DNA of 64,000 nucleotides from Siderastrea siderea (lineage: Eukaryota; Cnidaria; Anthozoa; Scleractinia; Rhizangiidae). A model generated the notes under the pieces. The model had not been told where the DNA came from. It searched no databases and saw only the letters and a list, made by a program, of their open reading frames with translations. Below, piece after piece: positions 55,926 through 64,000 of this stretch. Each line of letters starts with the position of its first letter. The first letter of the stretch is position 1. The stretch lies in the NCBI GenBank assembly GCA_964030785.1, contig OZ034969.1, positions 189,501-253,500 on the forward strand. Direction: 5' to 3'. The translations under genes and the position numbers were made by a program.

Positions 55926-56000
55926 AGAAGCTTATCGGGATTCGAACTTATGACCCTGCGATACCGGTGTAGCGCTCTTACCATTTGAGCTATCAAGCCG
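55926..56000 (-). tRNA. tRNA-derived SINE head (tRNA-like, minus strand)
   Basis: On the minus strand: A box TAGCTCAAATGGTAAGAGC, B box AGTTCGAATCC, acceptor-like CGGCTTGA...; stems are imperfect, so not a working tRNA. The matching frame encodes the 'LIAQMVRALHRYRR' string that such repeats give as a false protein. Confidence 0.6.
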
Positions 56001-56576
56001 TTTCGTGCACAAATGTTATGGTGTTCCATTTATTAAAAAGTGAAGAACCAAATGTTTTGGTATCAATCCAACTGTACCTCATTTAATAAAAGGGACAGTC
56101 TCCGTGTTTCAACTCAGTTTTTCGGTCCACAAAGTATATTTTATGTTGATATAGATTACATAGATTACTCTTTCTTGTAATAGGCACGTCATTCAGTGGT
56201 TTAGACTGCAAAGTGTGGTTTTCAATAAAAGATTTTACTTACTAAGTTACAGAAACGTGGGTACGCTGGGAGCCACAGGCGAGAGCAAGATTCGGCAGAT
56301 GTCTAAAGTTCTAAGTTTTACGAGGTTTTTAATAACTCGCAAGTTGCAATTAAACATTGCTGCACTTGATAAGAACTGTTAAAATGACATGTGAAGTTAT
56401 GGAAAAGGTTGTAAGTATTCATTACTGCTCTCCTGAATATATAGTTTCGCACCTTTGAGAATGCGAAAGGCTGACGACAAAAATAATTGCGCACATGCGC
56501 ATTGAAATGGCTTTTGACACTCTGCTCGATGGCATCCTTGGAACCAGAGCTCTTCTTTTCTGGTTCTGGGACTAGG

Positions 56577-56813
56577 GGTCCGTTTCTCGAAAGTCCCGAT
56601 AACTTTTCGGGCCCGCGGCTATGTTTTAAGATCAAAATCTATAGAACGTTGGCGTATTTTTTAGCCCCATATCAGCCCGATTTGTTTAATCAACTTAGAA
56701 TTTTATAACTCAGCTTTCAAAACCAACAAAAATTGAGTCGTTAATGTAAACACTGTGCGCATAAAATAGCTTTCCGGGCCCAAAAAGTTATCTGGACTTT
56801 CGAGAAACGGGCC
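56577..56813. mobile_element. MITE, 237 bp, 40-bp TIRs, 3-bp target duplication
   Basis: Left GGTCCGTTTCTCGAAAGTCC ... cttttcgggcccg; right cgggcccaaaaagttatctg gactttcgagaaacgggcc is its complement. AGG on both sides (56574-56576, 56814-56816). Confidence 0.8.
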
Positions 56814-56816
56814 AGG

Positions 56817-57460
56817 GTTGCCCCAGGAATGAGTCAACCTCGTTCCCAAGGCCCCTTCTCGTCACCCCTGCTGACGTAAGCCTTGTCATTTACTTGGTTT
56901 CAAATAATCGTTTCTCTCCAAAACTTCTCAACTTAGTAGCCTTGTTGAAAGACATCTTACATTATGCAGTGCAGATGTATCACACTTTGGCCTAAGTATT
57001 AAAGTGTTTCGATCCTATAATCCCTTCGCGTATTAGTCGGATCAAGTTTTCATAACACGTCCGGCTACCTACTTATAGAAGTATTACATAAACAGACAAG
57101 AGAGGGTATCTTTGCACTTTTTTGCGACTCTAGTAATTGATACCACAAACACTCGAGCAATAACTAATGAAACTAATCAGGGCAGACAACAGAGTGAATT
57201 ATCAACATCAAACTGAGAAAATGACAATTGTCACATACATGCAAAAGAAAGGGTAAAATGCTCGAAGGTATTCTATTATTTATTTATTAATTTTTTATTT
57301 ATTCATCTATTTATTTATTTATTTATTTGTATAAAAATCATAACTTTCTTTCCTTCAAAAGCAGCTGCTGATGGTTAATTAAAATTGACTGGAGGCAACT
57401 GAAGAAAATTTTCGTGTGGTACCCAAACACATTCTCAAAACACATTCAAGGGAATGTGTA
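56817..57460. other. Intergenic with AT-rich simple repeat
   Basis: (TTTA)n-like sequence at 57275-57332; otherwise nothing recognised. Confidence 0.4.
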
Positions 57461-57463
57461 ATA

Positions 57464-57511
57464 TATAGATTTAGCCAAGCCTAAAAGCGGAGCCCTACCT
57501 TTTTGTTTTTG

Positions 57512-57543
<32 letters not shown>

Positions 57544-58438
57544 ATCTGGAACTCAAAATTTTTTCTGTTTCCTCTCTCTCCACGCATCATTCTATTTTCA
57601 CTTTTTTTTTTTTGCTGGCAGTTATAAATAGTTATAAATTTGTGAAAATACTCTCATTCAAGTCGTTAAATTAAAAAAAAAAAGAAAAAGAGAAGAATAA
57701 TTTCCTGCCCTCACCGAGAGCCGAACCCGGCTCGTCGGCGTGAGAAGCAGGAGATTAGTTCACTAGGCCATGAGCAATTACTGACGTTTCTCAAGTTAAT
57801 TTTAATACCTATTTCTTTCTTCGTGACAAGTTACCTATCAGCATGACAATGCTGGTGTTTTTCCTGGCAAAATGTGTTCGGAACGCCGTAAAAACTATGG
57901 CTGTGGACAAAAAAAAAAACCAAAAAGCACCAGCTCTGCTATATTTGGCGTCGAAACCACTGCGAAAAGCTGCGAACTCAAGCGGTGTGCCGACCGAGTT
58001 CGAACAGAACCGACGAGGCAAATTTGAACTTTTCGCCTGAACTTTAGCGCCTAAGTTTTTTTCGCCTAAATTGAACTTTTCCCCTTCCATCAAAAAGGCA
58101 ACTGAGTATTCTTTTGAACTTTTCTTTCCCATTAACAAATTTGTTTTTGACTTTTGTTGTATTTGCTTGTTTTGCTACAACGCAGGTCAACATGCGATTT
58201 CGCGCCAAAAACACACGGGATTCAGCACAGGGTTATATCCAGCGTATGAAGTGTATTAGTGACCCTATGTTGCGGACGGACGGATGTACGGATGTACGGA
58301 CGTACGGACGGACGGTCATGTGACCATTACGTCACTACCAAAATTTCTTGGCTTGATAGGTTACCAAATTTCCTTAGCAATGGCGCTCCGCTGACGCGCT
58401 AGCGCGCTGGCTCCGCTATGATAGTTAGCCCTATGATA
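57464..58438. mobile_element. Possible TIR repeat element containing a tRNA-like segment and ggacggac repeats
   Basis: Left tagatttagccaagcc...agcggagccc and right ggctccgctatgatagttagccc show loose inverted similarity. Inside are a minus-strand tRNA-like segment (57705-57778) and a short ggacggacggatgtacgg tandem (58276-58316). Confidence 0.35.
57705..57778 (-). tRNA. tRNA-like segment (Glu-like pseudogene or SINE), minus strand
   Basis: Minus strand reads TGGCCTAGTGAACTAATC then CTGCTTCTCACGCCGACGAG and CCGGGTTCGGCTCTCGG; B-box and T arm are recognisable, the acceptor stem is poorly paired. Resembles tRNA-Glu (TTC-type anticodon loop) but probably inactive. Confidence 0.4.
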
Positions 58439-59620
58439 TTCCCTTGGAACTGAGGTAGAAATTCCCGGATGCAGATGTGTCGTTCAGTTTGACTGACTTG
58501 TGCAGTGCGGAATTTAAACACGAGGAAAATTAATTCATGTACGACTCATTTAACAGCTCAGCCTGAAATGTCAAATAGATCATCGGAAATTTTAAGGCCT
58601 AATGTCTCATTTCTGTCACATTTTACCATAATCCATATCCTTGATGGATTCAGTTTCCTTTACGTGAAAACCTTCAATAGATAGCCGGGAAATTAATTGT
58701 CTTAAAACAACGGAAGCCTACATAGACTCAGAGGTTTTTCTAAATTCATAGACAGTTCCTAGCGTATACATAATGCAACTTTTTCAGCTTTTTACTAACA
58801 GACGTTCCGTTCTCTTTCGAAAAAAGTATCTTAAGGTCGGTTATGTAAAGACAAGACTTATAAATTAAAAGAAAAAAACAACAACAACAACAACAACAAA
58901 ACCAAATTGCATACGGAATTTGTTTAGTTCACCTTATTCGTTTTCCTGTACATATGCAGAGGAATACAGAAAACACCGATTTAAAATTAATTTAGTAAGT
59001 GATGTTTTTGGTGCCGTTGTAACTATAGTCAGTTGTTTCTTCTTTTAAACCCGAATTTCTATGATGGCGAAACACGGAAAGATAATTAGTGTCCTCTATT
59101 AGTAGACCTATTGTCCGCTAGAAAGTTATTACACGATTTTTATTCATTTACGTTCTACTCAGTTTTGTACGTGACTAGTTAAACTTCCCGTCAGTCTCCA
59201 AACCCTAATGTGCACGATCGATCTTGTCTGAAAAAAGAAACATGACATTGTATAAATCGTCTCATATAAGTAAAGTGTAAGTCCACCACCAATATGCGTT
59301 CCTTTTAAGAACATTTATTTTCTTAATTAAAGGAACTATGTCACGGCGTTTTCATGCATTTTTCTGATCTGACAAAATTATTTTCTCATCAACGGAAACC
59401 TCAAAATAATAGTTTCCTAAGGTAGAAAAACAACAAAGAAGTAATAATTAACCAAAACTAAACAAGGATGGTTACGACTGAGGGAGATTCAGACGGATTA
59501 CGAATGGCAAACTTGAAAAAACTTGCCAGCTTTTTCAAGTTGCGTTATCCGTGACGTAGCTCCTTTAATGTTCTGTTCCCTTTCACAGAATCTATTGAGA
59601 ACAATAGTGATTTTTCTTTC
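58439..59620. other. 1.2 kb intergenic, nothing recognised
   Basis: Contains an (AAC)n microsatellite at 58876-58900. No gene seen. Confidence 0.4.
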
Positions 59621-60436
59621 TCAGAAACACCTCACCGTTTTGCGAAAAGCAGTTCTAAACTGTTGACTCCTCCAGACAAATATACACGGGTTTATTACAG
59701 CGCTGGCGAAAAGAATAGTATACTCCCATGATAACCTGATGCGATCCACATCTCCAAGGAAATCAAACACCACATCAGGAACGAAACAGATCAGGGAACT
59801 ACCCACTAAAATGGCAGCAGTTATAGCTGCATCACTTTCGTATTTCAAACTCGCCATCATGAAAGGACTTGTAGGAAAGCCTTCTTGAGAAGTAATGCGG
59901 TGCTTATGTCGCCTCGCGAGCCAAAATATCCCTGCGTAGCTGCCAATCCAAGCTAGAATAACGAGTACATGAACATACTTCGCTGCCGATTTTCCTGGCT
60001 CAACGCTGAAAATAACTGCTGCTACTCCAGCTGCTAACCAGACCACGATAAGGACAAACCAAGCTTGTTTTCTGGAGATAAGAATGATGTGCCTGAAAAG
60101 ACGAGAGAGAGCCCTTAAACGATATAGTGTTATGGCTGCTAAGTTGTTTGTTGAGGCGTGTAGGCTGGCAAAGGCCAAAAACTGGAAACTTTTCTTCAGC
60201 GTGTCAAGATTGTCCTCTCCTTCGGTGAGAAGCAAATAAATGTACAATGGTTGGGCCAGAATGTTGCTTAGGAGGTCTGACAAGGACAGACTTAAAATTA
60301 AGAGGTTCAGCCCTTTGCGAAGATCTTTGTTCTTGAGGATGACGAACGTTACTGTTGAGTTCATGACAGTTCCAAACATGCTTAGAACGCCATTCAGTAC
60401 CATAAGGCCTCCGATCCGTGGAGAGATCCCGGTCAT
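59621..60436 (-). CDS. Rhodopsin-family (class A) G protein-coupled receptor, paralogue of the gene at 54704
   Basis: 271 residues, one exon, ATG at 60436. The alignment to the + strand paralogue needs a single indel near residue 70-80 (extracellular loop 1); from residue 93 to 263 both have identical spacing and by eye about 54 percent identity. Shared features: KGLNLLILSL at TM2, LHAST and ITL-R--ALSR at TM3, AWIG-Y-G-FWL in TM5, S-EG-PTS-F--ASL-YES in loop 3, AILVGSS in TM6, NPC-F-WRS-QFRT at the end of TM7. It also lacks the TM3/loop-2 cysteine pair. Orphan receptor; ligand unknown. Likely a local inverted duplication. Confidence 0.85.
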   Translation of the reverse strand: MTGISPRIGGLMVLNGVLSMFGTVMNSTVTFVILKNKDLRKGLNLLILSLSLSDLLSNILAQPLYIYLLLTEGEDNLDTLKKSFQFLAFASLHASTNNLAAITLYRLRALSRLFRHIILISRKQAWFVLIVVWLAAGVAAVIFSVEPGKSAAKYVHVLVILAWIGSYAGIFWLARRHKHRITSQEGFPTSPFMMASLKYESDAAITAAILVGSSLICFVPDVVFDFLGDVDRIRLSWEYTILFASAVINPCIFVWRSQQFRTAFRKTVRCF

Positions 60437-61638
60437 TTTCTTTAATAAGATGATGTTGAATCTGATTCTGACCCTTTAATTTATTGTCTGACCTTACAAT
60501 ATTCTTGAAGATCTTAAATGGGGAAACTGTGCAACCAGTTCGAATAATAACATGATCGTTTTCACTGACTGCAGATTAATTGCAGTTGAATATTTCGTTT
60601 CTATTGGATGAAATGGGCGTGCCGACTTAAGCACAAATCCCCGGTCACAAAGTGCCATGCTTATGTGAAATCAAACACGACCGGAAATTTAAAAAGAAAG
60701 TCTTTTGCAATTGCTTTTAATTTGAACATTCATGAAAAATTTATTTTCCCCTTGAAAAGGAGAAAACCTTTTCGAAGCAAATCGAAATAATCAAAGAAAC
60801 GCGTTTTTTACACCAGTCTGTGTTTTTTTTTTTAAGTTTTAAAAACGCCCGTCTATTCTGCATAACTATCAAAACCATAAAATGTACTTCTGTGAAACCT
60901 CTACTTAATCATTAAAGCTAAACAGATGTTTCTAATCACGAAATTGAGAATACTCTTTAGAAAAGTAAAATGTTTTCGGTCTAAATGGGTTTTAAATTGA
61001 CTCCCGGAAAAAAGGGATCCCAATATTTATGTTAGTTTTGCTGCGGAGCTGGTAAAAAAAATCTTAGCAATATTTCAGAAGTGTACAAATATAATAGCCT
61101 TAAGGCGTCGCGGCGAAGCGAAGTGGGTATGAATATGCTACGAATATTGAAAACAAAGTTGATTAAAAACACATAGGATATACTCATTCTGCCATTTAAC
61201 ATATGCTCTAATTGCATAGTCTCACGGCAAAAGTTTTGGTGATAAATTTGCTTTCGTTTTACTCATCACATTTTATATAACACTCAGACTATCGCTTTTG
61301 TGTGTTTGCGCTTTGTAACACAGCACGGCCTAATACTACGACTTGGCTCACAGTATTTCAGTAAGTTTATGTGCAAGTAAGCAGCTTATTATTATTATAT
61401 GGCATTTTGATAAACGGTTTTAACTGGCTCAGAGCCAGGCTGTAGGAGGCAATTAGCAACCGTCGACGATTGCTGATTGAAGGCGATGGACTTTTTAACT
61501 ACATACTAAATAGGTTTGTTTGCAAGAGTGCACAGTCACTATAATAAAGTATGGCCCTTGGAAAGTCATTACCTTGGTAACGATAAACGGAAATGACGGC
61601 TAGCACTTCAAATCACAAGGCCCGGTGGGGCAAGTTAA
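60437..61638. other. Intergenic, 5' side of the minus-strand GPCR
   Basis: No further gene recognised. Confidence 0.4.
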
Positions 61639-62018
61639 GGACGGTACCTCCTAATACAGATGTATTTTTGCAAAGGTTATGACTATGGGGAAAAAGTAAA
61701 TCTTAGCAAGGGTGATCGGAATCCAAAAGGAAAAATGTGGGTAACCACTCATTTTTCAGAGGTAGTTAAGCAACCATAATTCCAAAAAAGCGCTAAAATA
61801 CAAAGAATGTATGTCAATTTCTTTCCAAATTTAAGCTCAATTATCTCTGAAAAATGCGCGGTTACCCCCAATTTTCTTTTTGGATTCTGATAGCCCTTGC
61901 TAAGGTCTACTTTTTCCACATAGTCACAAACCGCGCAAAAATATTGTTGTAATAGTGGGCAAATTCCTTAAGAAACTAACATCCCGAGATGCGCAGAACG
62001 TATGCGCAGTAACCGTCC
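61639..62018. mobile_element. TTAA-flanked MITE, 380 bp
   Basis: Ends GGACGGTACCT and complement of GGACGGTTACT; inverted homology (gactatggggaaaaagtaaa, cttagcaagggtgatcggaa) extends through both halves. TTAA at 61635-61638 and 62019-62022. Confidence 0.8.
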
Positions 62019-62481
62019 TTAAATAACTCAGAATTCTTGATCGGGGAGACCCGGGGCTCCAAACCCTAACAATTATTACAGACCAAAATCAGAAAAGCAT
62101 TTCAAGCCATAATCAGGAGCAGATTGAGCCCCTGCCAATATATATATATATTTTTGACCAGGATCAGCGTTTTAGGATACCAACTAGCCTGCGCGCAGAC
62201 GTCTCCTATTTTGGCTAGATACTAACTCGCCAATATTTCCTTTTCCATTGCAAAAAATTTGTACCCAAACTGAAAATTCCAATTTTAGACTAGAAAGGGT
62301 CAAGAGAAAGGGTCAAAATCTAGACGCTATTTTGGCATATGGATGTCAAAACGGTTCAAAATCCACACCCTCCGATCCGGGCCTCACCAGCCAACAATAG
62401 GGACCTTACGATACGACAACATGAAATGACCAAATTCAACGTTTTGTGTAGAACACAAACACACGACGGTGAATTTTCGTT

Positions 62482-62600
62482 TTTATAATAATAATAATAT
62501 AATAGTAATAGCTTTATTCACGTGTCGAGTGATCTAGCATCCTGTAAAGACAGGGCGCTAATTGGGGTCACAGCTATTTTCTAATTAATTTTCTTAATAA
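62482..62600 (-). repeat. LINE-like 3' tail, similar to 39028-39200
   Basis: taataatagctttattcacg ... gggcgctaattggggtcaca; shares the ctttatt...gctaattgggg pattern with 39028 and 50700. Confidence 0.45.
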
Positions 62601-62779
62601 GTTCTTCCTGAACTGATACGCCGTCCTTACAAATTCAGCTTCTGGATAATTCGACTGCATTAGACAGGTTAAAGGAGCTGAAATAATCGCCAAGAAATTT
62701 CCAAGATTGTGAAGTCATTTTAAAAGTGACATTTTCCTTCCCGTTAAGCTCCCTAATTATAACCTGCGATCAGGCCGAA

Positions 62780-64000
62780 TTTTAGCATCGCTCTCATATT
62801 CTCTTATGTTGGTCGCTCGCTAAAATAGGGCCTGATACAATCTCTCACAAGAGTTGGTGTCGGCGGCCAAATTTTGGCCGCGGGAATCTCGCAATCTGAT
62901 TGGCCCTTTAACAATAGAGCTGTCAACGGAAGTAATTTCGATCCCACCGCTATCGCCAAGGAACAAGCAAGGAACAAGTCTGCCGAAGTAAAATGTGTTG
63001 CTCTAATAAATTCTCGTCGTTCTAGGAGAATTGTCACCATTTCTTTCTCTCCTGAGAATGGCGTTCGGTTTGACGCAAGCTGTCTCTCACCTGGAGCAGA
63101 GAAGTACAGCAACAGTGAAGTATGTATTCCGTTTTATCGCATCGTGTCGCGAAATTTTCATTTGACGGCTTCAACTAGTATTGATAACATGAACAGAGTA
63201 GTGGCTGTTTCCGCGTTTTACGACACAAAACAAACAGCAGACGAGCAAGTATCTTTCGCCAAGAATGATCAAAAGTCAACCGATAATTCGGTAAACTTAA
63301 CGGTAAACTGATGTTTGGCGAGAACCGCAATCAAGTCGAAATAACGATTTTCAGTTTATTCATTCATTGTTTAATACTTATGTCGTTTTATTGATCTCTG
63401 ACATTGACATCAAAGGATCTGACTAGTTTTATAATAAACGTTCTTCGTTTTAAAATTCGCTGCTGCTTAGAGATAAAATTCGCTGCTAATTTCCAATATT
63501 TATCACTTCTCGAATTAAATTACAAAATACTCCTTTGCTTACAAACGGTTTTATTTATATCTTTATTCTAAAGAATGAAACTGAAGGTATTTCTCTTAAT
63601 TGCCCAAGGTTTTTCCGCAGAAAATCGGTGACAAATGGGAAGAGAATATTTCCGGATACCACCTGAAATGGGAAATGATTCAAGCATGCAGCATATTTTG
63701 GTACATGACAACGTCGTCGTGTTTTGAATTTTCATTCATTTCATTCAGTTTCAGCTCAGACAGAGCAACCATGTACAGTACCGGAACCTTCAAGTTAGCA
63801 ATCGTGTAAATTTGAGTACTTGTGCCTGGAAGATATATCGTAGCCTATGATTTTCTTATTTTGCCGACATTTACGTGACTTTCTGCGAATTGCTGTTCTG
63901 GGAAATTTGCATACCGAGGATCGTGCAAGCAGAAGAAATTTTGATTGGCTGTTTTGTTGAACGTCAATCAATCAAAAAAAGTGGGCGGCAGACGTTCCGT
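62780..64000. other. Right end of window, no confident gene
   Basis: A 145-codon ORF at 62874-63311 (+) starts MAAGISQSDWPF; it has no recognisable domain and overlaps a 102-codon ORF on the other strand, so coding status is open. The tail after 63312 is AT-rich without visible features. Confidence 0.3.

Noticed and set aside
55718..56029. 103-codon ORF with LIAQMVRALHRYRR
   Set aside because: This is the translation of a tRNA-derived SINE head, a common false gene call.
62874..63311. 145-codon ORF as a new gene
   Set aside because: No domain, opposite-strand overlap, no splice context; left as unassigned.

Overview
The window looks like nuclear DNA of an anthozoan cnidarian, most likely a stony coral. 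Reasons: AT-rich sequence, compact GT-AG introns, animal genes for COX4 and mitochondrial 2,4-dienoyl-CoA reductase, a DED-NACHT-LRR receptor of the kind reported from cnidarians, EAR-repeat and rhodopsin-type GPCR genes, and a dense mixture of retroelements and short inverted-repeat transposons. The species cannot be named from the sequence.

Layout. 1-3.9 kb: a 1.36 kb Mutator-like TIR element, then the last six exons of a coiled-coil protein (+). 5-17 kb: a repeat 'graveyard' with no host gene. A complete but frameshifted tyrosine-recombinase retrotransposon (5058-11538, coding on the minus strand) sits inside an older array of 'taaatgtaatac' repeats, followed by a hAT-type MITE, a split LINE fragment and a Penelope-like element with a GIY-YIG domain. 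19.4-23.3 kb: COX4 (+, 3 exons). 24.9-25.8 kb: a single-exon gene (-) with a bacterial-toxin-like segment. 26.7-27.9 kb: a 1.24 kb foldback transposon. 30.8-32.8 kb: a degraded EAR-repeat gene (-). 35.9-44.4 kb: DECR1 (-, 8 exons). 44.7-51.6 kb: a DED-NACHT-LRR gene (+, 4 exons), divergent from DECR1 across 296 bp. 54.7-55.5 and 59.6-60.4 kb: two intronless paralogous GPCR genes, tail to tail. The rest is introns, SINE/tRNA-like pieces, MITEs and unassigned sequence.

How things relate. COX4 and DECR1 are mitochondrial housekeeping genes. The DECR1 and NLR start codons lie so close that they probably share a promoter region. The GPCR pair is a local inverted duplication. Exon structures given here come from splice consensus, reading-frame continuity across every junction, and protein family recognition; there is no transcript evidence. 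The most unusual items are the retrotransposon (split direct repeats, a palindromic recombination joint, and an intron filled by a 25-bp minisatellite), the toxin-like gene, a foldback family with 7-bp target duplications, and a TIR element made almost entirely of a BamHI-site-like repeat.
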